Shown: piece after piece, positions 43,330-54,195 of the stretch | How positions within the stretch are numbered: the stretch's first letter is position 1 | Layout: the number at the start of each line of letters is the position of its first letter | Assembly: GCA_941918925.1 (NCBI GenBank) | Contig: OW799237.1 | Span: 51,820,997-51,884,996, forward strand | Direction: 5' to 3' | Origin: Phyto melanocephala | Taxonomy: Eukaryota > Arthropoda > Insecta > Diptera > Rhinophoridae | DNA: 64,000 nucleotides | Notes under the pieces: model-generated | Database searches by the model: none | Told to the model about the DNA's origin: nothing | The model's input: only the letters and a program-made list of their open reading frames with translations | Made by a program: the position numbers and the translations under genes

Positions 43330-44860
43330 AAAATAGTTGCAAATTAGAGCCCAAATCATTTTTAAACCATTCGTGTATATATATTAAATCGTTGTCTGAT
43401 ATTTGCAAATAATTGGGTAAACAGTTATGGTATTAATAAAATATGGCCAACTAGATATTAAGGTTTGATAACGATATTGTTTAAGATTATTTCCTCTACT
43501 GGATCGTCCAAATTGAAGGCGTTCAAATTGGTAAGTTGGTTTTTTGGAGTATATTACCTTACGAAATATAATTAGTGATTAGAATAGTTAGAAGTTCAAT
43601 CATATCTCCTAATACGATATACATAACGAAGGATCGTATTATATGCTACTAATAATCTCCTCTTGCTTTCTGAAACTGCGGCAAATAAAAGTTTTCGCTA
43701 GAAGTGCACGAATATTTAAAGGAGTAAGATGTTGTGTAGGGTACAATGTTCTAGGCATTACAAATATTTTCCCAGATACAGAGGTAATATGATTGTTTCA
43801 TGTGAGCAATTTACTAAAAATTATTCTAAAATTTTTAGCTGATTCCACAATTTCAATGTTTTGGTTACCCAATGAGACTGAAATATCCCTAGGGGTAGTT
43901 TGATTTCTTTGAGTTATAACTGAGCATTTTGATTTTTCGGGATTTAAGTAAAGTTCATTAGACGATGCCCATATAAAGATTTTATTGAGATCCTCATTCA
44001 GCTTATCAGTGCATTTACGAATAAATCCTTTCTCACAGCTAATATAAATCTGGACATCATCTGCATAAATGTGGATATTACTGCATAAAAGTTAACTTGG
44101 TAAATCAATAATGTATAATGTGAACAACAGTGGACCAAGAATAGAACCTTGCGGAACTCCTTTAGACACTTGTAGGGCAGTGGAAATCGAAGTACCAAGG
44201 ATACAGATTGAAAACGATTTGTAAGATATGAGGCTAGTAACGAAAAGGCAGTTGAGGTACAGTTGAATTTATTAGCGAGCTTATTGCAAACAATTACATG
44301 ATTAACAGAATCGAATACTTAAGAGCAATCCGAGAGCATCAAAAACGTTACGATGCCATTATCTAGGTATTCTTAGATACATTTAGTAGAGCTGTGACGC
44401 AGCTATGCTTAGGTCTAAAGCCTGATTCATTGTTAACTATGAGATGATGAATAGTTAAATAATTATTCATTTGCCTATATACCAGACTTCAAAAACTCTT
44501 GATAAGTATGGTAGTATTGAAATAGGGCGAAATTTAGTATCAATTTTCTGAAAAGGAACAATCTTAGCATATTTCCAACAATTAGGAATTTGACTATTGG
44601 TAAGAATAATATTAAAGATGTGAGTAATGTAAAGTAATAACCGAGGTAGAAGAAGTTTTAAAAATTTTGGGTGTATCTGATCAAACCCAATTGCATTGGA
44701 CTTCACTGATAAACAACTTTATAATACGTCAATAGGAAAGACAGATGAGAAATCAAGTTGACGAAATGGTGGATTGATTAAACTTGGATTTGGATCCATT
44801 TATACAGTTTAGGGAATATTGATAAATGAAGCATTTAATTCGTTGACGTCAACATTACAA
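43330..44860 (-). pseudogene. CR1-like LINE reverse transcriptase, decayed
   Basis: Reading from 44860 down: NAIGFDQIHPKFLKLLLPRL, FRPISILPYLSRVFE, NESGFRPKHSCVTALL, then GVPQGSILGPLLFTLYI near 44160-44110, and IYADDVQIYI near 44070-44040 (catalytic Asp pair). LYLNPEKSKCSVI and LRNLRM-like thumb remnants follow toward 43400. The order and wording are typical of CR1/Jockey-group elements with many copies in flies. Many stops and frame changes interrupt it, and the endonuclease is absent. The ends are not defined. Confidence 0.75.
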
Positions 44861-45174
44861 ATTAAAGGTCAGAGAAACAAGTCGACTAAAGCCGGCTACA
44901 TCATCTGCATGTATATATTTTTATAAATATTGAAAGTTATTTATCATAAAACAAGATCTTATTAAAATAAAGATTTTTTTTTACAAAAAAGGTTTAATTA
45001 TATTTTTGTTGTCATAAACAAGCCATTGCTGTTGTGGGTGTAACCGGTTCCTTTTTGTATTAATACATAAGGAATTCTAAAACAAACGTGAACAATCTTT
45101 TCCAGGTTTGGAAAGATCTATCGAAATATAATCTTAAAAATAATTTAGTTTTAATTAGATTTTATTTTCATAAA
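44861..45174. other. No recognisable feature
   Basis: AT-rich sequence without a supported gene. It may belong to the 5' side of the LINE. Confidence 0.3.
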
Positions 45175-45399
45175 CTACCACTTTGGACATTTTTTCAATT
45201 CCTCTTTTTTAGTTAATAATTCAATATAATAAGCAATATCTTTTTTAAGTAATATTGTATTACTTGAATCTTCCGATTCTGAGTCCGAGGAAACATTTCC
45301 TAAATTAATTTCTGACGCGAAAATAAAAATTAGAAGCTTAAAATTGTCACCTTTGTGATTAGGGTTTACCTGTTCCATATTATTGTATTTTGTTGCCAT
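45175..45399 (-). CDS. Small unrecognised frame, 74 codons
   Basis: A frame that starts MATKYNNMEQVNPNHKG and contains SSDSESEDSSN and LLTKKEELKKCPKW. The acidic Ser-rich part and basic end look protein-like, but I recognise no family. It could be a remnant of a transposon gene or chance. The context is repeats on both sides. Confidence 0.2.
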   Translation of the reverse strand: MATKYNNMEQVNPNHKGDNFKLLIFIFASEINLGNVSSDSESEDSSNTILLKKDIAYYIELLTKKEELKKCPKW

Positions 45400-45834
45400 T
45401 TTTTAAGGTCCACAATGTCTAAATCTTTTTAATATTCATATACAGTTGCCCAATAAAGTCTACATACCATACATAGCACCATAAATATGATTTTAACGAA
45501 ATTTGCTGAAGATTTAACACATTTTTTTATGTTTAGTTCTATAAATTATTTGAATTTAAAAATGAGATTCAAAACATCTATAATTGTGCACATTTATTGA
45601 ACCAAAATGGAAGTACTTTTAATTTGAATCCCAAAAAAGTGTTCATACACCAAAAAAACATCTCTAAAAGCAAGAAGAAAACACGTATCTTAGTAACGGT
45701 ATTTCGTTTCTTACTTATTTTTGGACCAGTAATAAAAGAAAAAGATATTTGATTGTGTTAATAAACATTAAATAGAAAAATATTTTTTCTTTTTATCATT
45801 CTAAAATGTTAAATAAAAGAAATTTAAACCTTAA
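45400..45834. other. No gene; possible Tc1-type end
   Basis: The motif ACAGTTGCCCAATAAAGTC near 45443 looks like the end of a Tc1-type inverted repeat, but no partner was found. The rest is AT-rich. Confidence 0.3.
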
Positions 45835-46260
45835 CAAGTAAGAGTGCTAGATTCGGCCGTGCAGAATCTGATAATACCCTTCACCATCATATACATATGT
45901 ATCGTAGCTTAACCTATATTTCATGTTATACGCCATTTTTCCTTATTATTTCCGACACCATCATTGATTTTAAATTTTTACGTAGTTAACTGTATTCATC
46001 TAGTCAAGCCCTTTAATTTGATACCCATATTGATGGTGTTAAAAAATTTGATCCGCCATTTTGTTTTAGACGCCATCTTGGATTTTACATTTTTTTATAA
46101 TTAAAAGTATTCTACTGATCAAGCCCTTTCATTTGATACCAATATTGAGGGTGTTCAAGAAGTTACATTTTAAAATACCAGATTTCACCCATATATAAAT
46201 TTATTGTCCGCCATTTTGTAGTGGCAACATAAATTTTAATGTTATTATTTCATATATATA
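45835..46260. repeat. Mini-me-type hairpin joined to GCCATTTT tandem repeat
   Basis: It starts CAAGTAAGAGTGCTAGATTC with the usual hairpin (one change) and TACCCTTCACC. It then passes into two or three units of about 124 bp with GCCATTTTG, then CAAGCCCTTTCATTTGATAC and ATATTGAGGGTGTT. A related piece (TTTTACATAGTTAACTGTAT) is at about 63219. It appears to be another family of short element sharing the terminal hairpin. Confidence 0.55.
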
Positions 46261-46403
46261 TCACTGAGTTAGTACGAAATTTAACAACATCTGTTTTTCC
46301 TGTATTCTTTTTTGTATGTCATTACCACAATTTTTTTTTTAATGTTTGCCTCAAGGCGAATTCATTATCAGGTGGTGTTGACAACGCAGCTGATCTACTT
46401 TTT

Positions 46404-47149
46404 ATACCCTTCACCTGTGGTGCACAAGGCTATATATAGCTTTGTCATTCCGTTTGTAATTTCTACAATTATCATTTCCGACCCCATAAAGTATATATTT
46501 TCTGAAAGCTTATGAATAGAGGAGTCGATTAAGCCCAGACCGTCTGTCCGTCTGCCCGTCTGTCCGTGTGTTGGTTGAAATCAACTTTTAGAAGCAACTG
46601 TATGTTCCTCAGATCTGTATATGGTATCAATCTCTTGGAAATATTCAGGAATGAATCGCTATTGAAATTCAGCACAATCGCCCCATAACTTTCTGAGACA
46701 TGAGCAAAAAACCACGACCACCTCGCTTTTTTTCACAATTACAACAACAATATACATACATAAATATATGTAAAAACCATACAAAAAAAAAAGAAATTAC
46801 AAAAAGAAAAAATATTAAAAATAAGAAAAAAATAATAAAAAAAAAACTACAAAAAAAAATTTTAAAAAAATTTAAAAAAAAATTTAAAAAAATTTTTTAA
46901 AAATTTTTCTAAAAAAATTTTTTAAAAAAATTTAAAAAAAATATAAAAAAAAAATAATAAAATAAAAATAATATATTAAATAAAATAAAATAAAATTTTT
47001 TTGGCTCAGCTGGGATTCGATGCCACATTTATTCTAACGGGTACGTATGCACGTATTTTATATGGGATGAACAACAATTGTTATTGCATGACTACACGTT
47101 GTGAAGGGTATATAAGATTCGGCACGGCCGAATATAGCACTGTTACTTG
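46404..47149 (+). mobile_element. Mini-me-like element, full copy
   Basis: Starts ATACCCTTCACCTGTGG and ends GTTACTTG. All internal parts are present, with the GGCTCAGCTGGGATTCGATG cassette in the forward orientation. A small deletion removes part of the GATGAATGGTGATAC stretch. Confidence 0.85.
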
Positions 47150-47295
47150 TTTTATTTGCATAAATAATGGTTGAGTTGTCAAATATTATTTATGTTTACA
47201 TAGATTACTCTTTCCCGCGTACAAAAACAGAAACAAGAACCATGTAGTTTTTGACACATCGACAGTCGAACGCAACAATAAAAAACCGTGTTGTT

Positions 47296-48042
47296 ATACC
47301 CTTCATCTCTGGTGTACAAGGGTATATATAGCTTTGTCATTCCGTTTGTAATTTCTACAATTTTCATTTCCGACCCCATAAAGTATATATTTTCTGAAAG
47401 CTTATGAATAGAGGAGTCGATTAAGCCCTGACCGTCTGTCCGTCTGCCCGTCTGTCCGTGTGTTGGTTGAAATCAACTTTTAGAAGCAACTATATGTTCC
47501 TCAGATCTGTATATGGTATCAATCTCTTGGAAATATCCAGGAATGAATCGCTATTGAAATTCAGCACAATCGCCCCATAACTTTCTGAGATATGAGCAAA
47601 AAACCACGACCACCTCGTTTTTTTTCACAATTACAACAACAACATACATACATAGATACATGTAAAAAACATACCAAACAAAAAAAATTACAAAAAAAAA
47701 AAATATTAAAAATAAGAAAAAAATAATAAAAAAAACTCCAAAAAAAAATTTTAAAAAAATTTAAAAAAAAATTTAAAAAAATTTTTTAAAAATTTTTCTA
47801 AAAAAATATTTTGAAAAAATTTAAAAAAAATATAAAAAAAAATAATAAAATATAAATAATATATTAAATAAAATAAAATTTTTTTGGCTCAGCTGTGGAT
47901 TCGATGCCACATTTATTCTAACGTGTACGTATGCACGTATTTTATATGGGATGAATGGTGATACAAACAATTGTTATTGCATGACTACACGTTGTGAAGG
48001 GTATATAAGATTCGGCACGGCCGAATATAGCACTGTTACTTG
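47296..48042 (+). mobile_element. Mini-me-like element, full copy
   Basis: Starts ATACCCTTCATCTCTGG and ends GTTACTTG, in the same orientation as its neighbour and about 150 bp away. It is very similar over its whole length. The cassette is forward, with one extra base (CAGCTGTGGATTC). Confidence 0.85.
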
Positions 48043-48236
48043 TTTTTTTAATGCTGTATTTGTTGTAGAATTACCACCACCTGATAATTAAATTCGCCTT
48101 GGTTTGCCTTTAGCTTAAGATGTCGGTAAAGCAGTTTTTGCAATTATGCAGTTGCCCTATATGTCACATGGTTTTTGAAACAAGTTGGTAATATGTAGTA
48201 AAAATATGGGAAAAACAGAGGCAGTCGTGTTTGTTT

Positions 48237-48350
48237 GCTCATATCTTAAAGTTATGGGGCGATTGTGCTGAATTTCAATAGCGATTTGTTCCTGAAAATT
48301 TATAAAAGATTTATACCATACACAGATCTGAGGAACATATGGTTGTTTCT
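48237..48350 (-). mobile_element. Mini-me-like fragment, inverted
   Basis: Reads GCTCATATCTTAAAGTTATG, GGGCGATTGTGCTGAATTTC, and ACAGATCTGAGGAACATATG. This is the reverse complement of the 5' half, directly facing the next copy at 48351 as a short inverted pair. Confidence 0.7.
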
Positions 48351-49039
48351 ATACCCTACACCTGTGGAGCACAAGGGTATATATAGCTTTGTCATTCCGT
48401 TTGTAATTTCTACAATTTTCATTTCCGACCCCATAAAGTATATATTTTCTGAATGCTTATGAATAGAGGAGTCGATTGCGATCTGACCGTCTGTTCGTCT
48501 GCCCGTGTGTTGGTTGAAATCAACTTTTAGAAGCAACTATATGTTCCTCAGATCTGAGTATAGTATCAATCTTTTGGAAATATCTGGGAATGAATCGCTA
48601 TTGAAATTCAGGACAATCGCCCCATAACTTTCTGAGCTATGAGCAAAAAACCACGACCACCTCGTTTTTTTCACAATTACAACAGCAACATATATATATG
48701 CTGGTTAGAGTAAACGTGACATCGAATCCCAGCTGAGCCAAAAAAAAATTTCTTATTTTATTTTTTTATATTTTATGTTGGATATTAGCATAATTAGTGT
48801 TGATATTGTTAATATCTGGCATCTCTCCGCTTTAGTCTTAAGATTTGACATGAATTAAAAGCACTTTTTTACATGAACTCTGAAAGCATCCACGTGTCTT
48901 TTTCCATTTCGTAAAAAATTTTTGTTACTTGCACATCAAAACTATTTAAATAAATAGTGCACGATATTAAACGAATATAAATATATTCCATGTAAAAATA
49001 ATAATTTTAATTTAAAACAAACAAAGTAAACTAAATACA

Positions 49040-49812
49040 ATGCCGTCTAACCCAGAAATCAATGTACCTCTTACTATATTGTCGGCGCAGTCAGCACCAG
49101 AGTTTATTCCATCTGTAGACAAATGGCAGATTTGGCAGGAACGCCTTGAAATACATTTTTGCGAGATAAATTGTACGGGTGATAATATTAGGAAGTCGAT
49201 TTTATTAAAATCAATAGGCTCTGAGGCATATGGAGTCCTGCATAGTTTATGCAGCCCAGACTCGCCGGCATCAAAAACGTACAAAGCATTGTGTGACATT
49301 TTAAAAGGTCATTACACACCACCTACAATTATTTTTGAAGAACGCAGGCGTTTTCATTCTGCAACCATTGGTGAAGAAGAAAGTATTTTATCGTGGTTTG
49401 CTAAAGTATTTGAAAGATTATGTGAGGAGAACGAGCATCTAACAATAGATGATGCGTTAAAAAAAGCACTAATTTTGAAAACTAAATTTAAAAGACATAA
49501 CCTACAAGATAATGACATACATTATGTAAAGCATAACACATGGCATGGCAATCAAAGGCGTGACGGCGCAGTTGGCAGAGGTGGCAACAAATACAACAGA
49601 GGCAGCAATCCTAATGGCAGAAATAATAAATTTGACAGCAGAGGTAACAACAACAACCATTCCAACGGCAACGAAAATCACAAAGCACAGAGTGCAAAAT
49701 GCTCTCATTGCGGCTGGAAAAATTATAATTCGTCAGCATGCAAGTACAAATAGAGCAAGTGTCATTCATGCGGAAAAAAGGGACATCTGGCATCAATTTG
49801 TCGATCAAAATA
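49040..49812 (+). pseudogene. Gypsy gag
   Basis: A 237-codon frame starting MPSNPEINVPLTIL with VDKWQIWQERLEIHFCEI, YKALCDILKGHYTPPTIIFE, and EESILSWFAKVFERL, typical of the capsid of mag/K02A2.6-type gypsy elements. A Gly/Asn-rich basic part follows. The first zinc knuckle (CSHCGWKNYNSSAC) lacks its His. After a stop, the second (CHSCGKKGHLASIC) is complete. Gag packs the element RNA. Confidence 0.82.
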
Positions 49813-49906
49813 AGATGTAAAATGCGTATCAGAACCCTTAAACTCTAATATATGTAATTCTAATGAAATTCACGATTTTTCTATTTTTAGTGCCGAAAAT
49901 AAAGAC

Positions 49907-50332
49907 TTGACGGATCTTTACACATTGAAAGTCACCATTGGCGGAGTTGAAGTAAAGGCCACTTGTGATACAGGTGCATCATGCACGTTGCTACCAATAT
50001 CGTTTTTTGAAAAATATTATGATAGGAAATTACTTAATGCATCAACATCATTATATTTAAATTATAACGGTGATGAGATTCCACTAGCTGGTGAGTACCA
50101 CGCAAATGTCGAATATCAAGGTGTCAAAAAGAATATAAAAGTTGTAGTTACCAAAACCAATACACCTCCACTTCTTGGACGGACATTTTTAAGATCTTTT
50201 ATGTTTGATTTAGTGCAAGTTAACGTGGCAAAGAAGATACATAATTACGATATTATCTGTAGTGAATTGAAAAATGAATTTTCGGAACTCGGACAGTACA
50301 AAAATGCGAAAGTTTCTTTAGAAATTGATTAG
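49907..50332 (+). pseudogene. Gypsy aspartic protease
   Basis: A 141-codon frame with VKATCDTGASCTLLP (Asp-Thr-Gly active site) and PPLLGRTFLRSF, the usual C-terminal signature. Stops before and after separate it from gag and RT. It cleaves the polyprotein in the normal element. Confidence 0.82.
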
Positions 50333-51412
50333 GGTGTCAAACCTATATTTTTTAAACCAAGGCCATTACCACTGGCATGGAAGGCAAAGATTGAGACACA
50401 ACTAAATGATTTAAATAATGAAGGAATATTGGAAAGAGTCGACAATTCAGATTGCGGTACAGCTATTGTTCCCATTCTTAAATCAAACGGTGAAATAAGA
50501 CTATGTGGTGACTATAAAGTCATATTAAACAAACATTTGATTGACTTTAAATATCCGCTTCCCCGAATTGACGAAATTTTTGCGTCACTACAAGGTGGAT
50601 ATTTATTTACGAAGCTAGATTCGGCAAGGGCTTATAACCAATTAGTGCTGGATGAGAAGTCGCAACTTTTGTGTACCTTAAGCACGCATATAGGATGTTT
50701 GAAAATGATGCGATTGCCTTTTGGCATAAAAACGGCAGCGGCCATATTTCAGAAGACAATTGAAAATATTTTGAGGGATATCCCTAGTGTAGCTGTATAT
50801 CAAGATGACATTATCGTCACGGGTAAAAATTTAGCATATCACATTCAAAATTTGAAAACTGTTTTAAATCGGTTGAAATCAGTCGGTCTTAGGATAAAGG
50901 CAGAAAAGTGTGAGTTTTTTCAGGATCAAGAATCTTACCTAGGTTTTACCATAAATAAAAATGGTCTAAGTAAAAACGCTGACAGAGTGTTATCTATTTT
51001 AAAAGAACCAATACCGAATAATATTTCGCAACTAGGGGCCTTAGTTGGTATGTTTAATTATTACTCTAAATTCATTAACAATTTTGCTGAAAAAATGCAC
51101 CCATTTTGCGAATTGCTCAGAAAAGATTCTTTATTTGTTTGGTCCCAAAACTGTCAAAATGCATATGAAACGTTGAAACGAGATATTACATCGGACCAAG
51201 TATTGATATATTTTGATCCTGCTTTACCAATCGTGCTAACCACTGATGCGAGTAATAATGCAGTAGCGGGAATTTTATAACATAGGCTTTCAGATGGCTC
51301 TGTGCGAACAATATCATACGTTTCACGAGCACTTTCAAAAAGTGAGCTTAATTATAGCACACTGGAAAAAGAAGCTTTGGCTATAATATTTTGCGTTACG
51401 AAGCTAAAGCAA
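50333..51412 (+). pseudogene. Gypsy reverse transcriptase and partial RNase H
   Basis: KPIFFKPRPLPLAWK is followed by GEIRLCGDYKVILNKHL, FTKLDSARAYNQL (first catalytic Asp), MRLPFGIKTAAAIFQ, and VYQDDIIVTGK (catalytic Asp pair). SYLGFTINKNGL and MFNYYSKFINNFAEKMHP follow. RNase H begins TTDASNNAVAGIL; after a stop come SELNYSTLEKEALAIIF and VTKLKQ. The last third of RNase H is gone: the sequence jumps to the linker before integrase. The 283-codon RT frame is the best-kept part. Confidence 0.87.
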
Positions 51413-52725
51413 TAAGGAGACCCGAAGGGATCCGATTTTATTAAAAGTTGTTGAGGCTATTAATAATGGGAAAATTAACTATTTAGGCGGTGGCGAATTT
51501 GCACCGTATAGGGTCAAATTTTCAGAGCTTTCAGTAGAAAAAGACTGTATCTTATGGGGTATCGTACTATAATTCCATGCAAATTTCGAATGAAAATACT
51601 AAGACAATTACACCAATCCCATTTTGGTATTGTCAAAACTAAGTCCATGGCTCGATCATATGTATGGTGGCCAAACATTAATGATGAAATTGAAAAAATT
51701 GCAAACCATGTCAAGAATTACAGGCAAGTCCGGAAAAGGGATACTTAATGCCATGGGTACCTGCTAGTTCTGTTTGGTCTAGAATATATGTAGACTTTGC
51801 TGGACCTATCAATGGTCAGTATTTGTTCATCATCGTAGATTCGTTTTCAAAGTGGGTTGAAGTATTCAAAACGAAGTATATTACTTCGAATTTCACCATT
51901 TGCAAGTTGCGTGAAGTGTTTTGTAGATACGGACTGCCAGATACACTTGTTAGTGACAACGGACGTCAGTTCACATCAGATAAATTCAAAAGCTTTCTGG
52001 AACAGAACAGAATGAAGCATATTTTAACCTGACCTGGACATCCTTCCACTAATGGGCAGGCTAAAAATTTTGTAAAAACCTTGAAAAAGTCTATAATTGC
52101 AAATTTAATGTGTCAAGGTGATGTTGATCTTGACATAATTATAAATCGATTTGTGATCGATTACAGAAATACAAGCCACTGTACAACGGGTGAATCTCCG
52201 GCGAAACTTTTTCTCGGTAGGAGTGTCAAAACAAGGTTCAGTCATTTAAAACCCCCATCCACAATAGAGGGAATAATAGACTCTCAAAACAAGAGCATAC
52301 AGTATCACAGGGGAAACCGTAATGTTGAGTTTAAAGAAGGTTAGAAAGTTCTTATTCGTTCCTACAAGAACCCGAATAAAGCAAGCTGGTCTCCTGCGAC
52401 AGTAAAGAGTAGGGTAGGTCCTCAGTCGTACATGTGTATTTTCTCAAAAAACCAAAGACTAATAAAACGACATCTTAATCAAATTTGTGGCTTGAACGCT
52501 AGTGGAGAAATTTCAAATGATGATATCACCGTTAAGAGGAAAACAATTGTCAACGATAACGTCGTTTGCATTGATAGTCAATGCAATGATATCAATGATG
52601 ATGGACCTGTAAACGTAACTGGATTGGACTCGAGCAATGGTGAAGCCGTGTTTGAAGATCCGCCAAGACGAGAATCAAGACCACGCGTGTGTGGCAAAGT
52701 AACAGTAAACAGTAGATTTTGTTGA
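51413..52725 (+). pseudogene. Gypsy integrase
   Basis: HQSHFGIVKTKSMARSYVWW holds the two His of the zinc module, but the paired Cys are replaced (NYRQVRKRD). YVDFAGPINGQYLFIIVDSF has the first catalytic Asp and LVSDNGRQFTSDKF the second. In the third motif, NGQAKNFVKTLKK, Lys stands where the catalytic Glu belongs. Stops occur near 51746, 52030 and 52342. A C-terminal region with RLIKRHLNQI and a poorly conserved tail ends at 52725. It cannot be functional. Confidence 0.85.
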
Positions 52726-52849
52726 AATTAAAGAAAATTATTAATTCTAAAAAGATGAATTGAATTATCTGAATTATTTTAATTATTCTGATGTATTTAA
52801 TACCTTTACCTAATATTATTTAATAAGAAAAGTAATTTAAGAAGGGGCA

Positions 52850-53000
52850 TGTTGGATATTAGAATAATTAGTGTTGATATCTCCGCTTTAGTCTTAAGAT
52901 TTGACATGAATTAAAAGCACTTTTTTACATGAACTCTGAGAGCATACACGTGTTTTTTCCATCTCGTAAGCTGAATACATAGCATTTTATATATTATATA
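52850..53000 (+). repeat. 3' LTR of the gypsy element (partial)
   Basis: Begins TGTTGGATATTAGAATAATT and continues TCCGCTTTAGTCTTAAGATT. Its far end is obscured by the Penelope-like element. The stretch ATTTTATATATTATATA at 52984-53000 is repeated with one change at 56604-56620. Confidence 0.75.
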
Positions 53001-53709
53001 ATAAATGAATGTTTTCGATCTTTTAATTTATATAAACAGTTTCTTCTATTGAGCTTGAGATCACTTTTCTTAATAAAAAATAGTTTAAATTTTATTTTCC
53101 GATATTTCGCTATCACATTGGGTAGCTTCTTCAGGGAAAGTTTTTACAATTTTTAACAATTAACAATTAAAATATTAGAATTGTTAAAAAACAAATATTT
53201 TAAAAAAGGCGGGAAAATTTTTTGTTTACATTTGAAATAACAAACGAAAATTCAAATACATACATATATCACAAAAAATATTTTTGTCAACAATTTTACA
53301 ATTTTTTAAAAAAGGCGGGAAAATTATTTGTAAACATTTGAAATATTATACAAAACAAAAAATTTAAATACATATAAAATATTACAAATTACAAAAACTT
53401 TTTAAGTATTATACAAAACAAAAATACAGATACATACATATAAAATATTACATTAAAACTAACTGACTAAAAAACTAACATAATTCTAGACCTTATTAAC
53501 TAATAGCCTATAATTCTGTGCAACATTAGCTGTATCTGTTTTATAATTAATTCTTTGTTGTATATCGGAAAATAAGATTGAAACTATTTTTTATTAAAAA
53601 AAGTGATCTCAAGCTCAATAGAAGAAACTGTTTATATAAATTAATAGATCGAAAACATTCATTTATTATATAAAGAACTGAGAGCACATCCATTTAATCA
53701 ATAGACAAA

Positions 53710-54195
53710 ATGATTTGCAGCAACAATTACAACAATTTCAAGTCTAACGGGGAATTTAGAAGGAAAATTAATAGGTATAAAACTATAAGGGACAAAACAG
53801 TTAAAATAAAGGCGGCTATAACTTTTTTAATTCGGTGCCGCAACGCAGGTATAATTCCAAAATTCATTAAGAACTCCACTAAAAATATTTTTAATCTTTT
53901 TGAGGAAAACCCGATACCAAAAATTCTGGGATCAATTTCAAGACAAATAAAATTTCTACAGAACAAAATTCTTAATTTGGCAATAAGACAGAAGCATGAA
54001 ATATTGAAGCAAGTTTCTCAAGAATTGGATTTTATTACTGATAATTTAAGATACTTTTTAACAAGGGATGCTTTCAACAATTTTATTGAACACCAAGATA
54101 GATTAGCGAAGATTTTCAGTATGCGGATAAAAGAGGTATATAAGAGTAAATTACATAAAAAGGACCTAGGTATTTGTGAACAAATCGGACGTTGA
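53710..54195 (+). pseudogene. Penelope-like element, N-terminal coding region
   Basis: A 161-codon frame, rich in Lys, Asn and Ile, with CRNAGIIPKFIKNST and SRQIKFLQNKILNLAIRQKH, typical of the region before the Penelope reverse transcriptase. It runs into a frame change just before 54195, where the next frame overlaps by about 20 bp. Confidence 0.8.

Larger units (their letters stand above)
46349..48103. mobile_element. Inverted-repeat element holding two mini-me-like copies
   Basis: AAGGCGAATTCATTATCAGG then TGGTG at 46353 recurs inverted near 48076-48100 (CACCACCTGATAATTAAATT then CGCCTT). Between the ends are two mini-me-like elements and little else. The simplest reading is a short terminal-inverted-repeat transposon with insertions. 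Target duplication not seen. Confidence 0.5.
48776..53000 (+). mobile_element. Ty3/gypsy LTR retrotransposon (plus strand)
   Basis: The 5' LTR begins TGTTGGATATTAG at 48776 and the 3' LTR at 52850, just after the purine tract AAGAAGGGGCA. They match for about 140 bp, apart from a roughly 20-bp insertion in the left copy, then diverge after TTTCGTAA, so one of them is deleted or rearranged. Gag, protease, RT/RNase H and integrase follow in order with no env. No primer-binding site was identified. The right LTR runs into the Penelope-like element. All genes are disabled. Confidence 0.82.
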
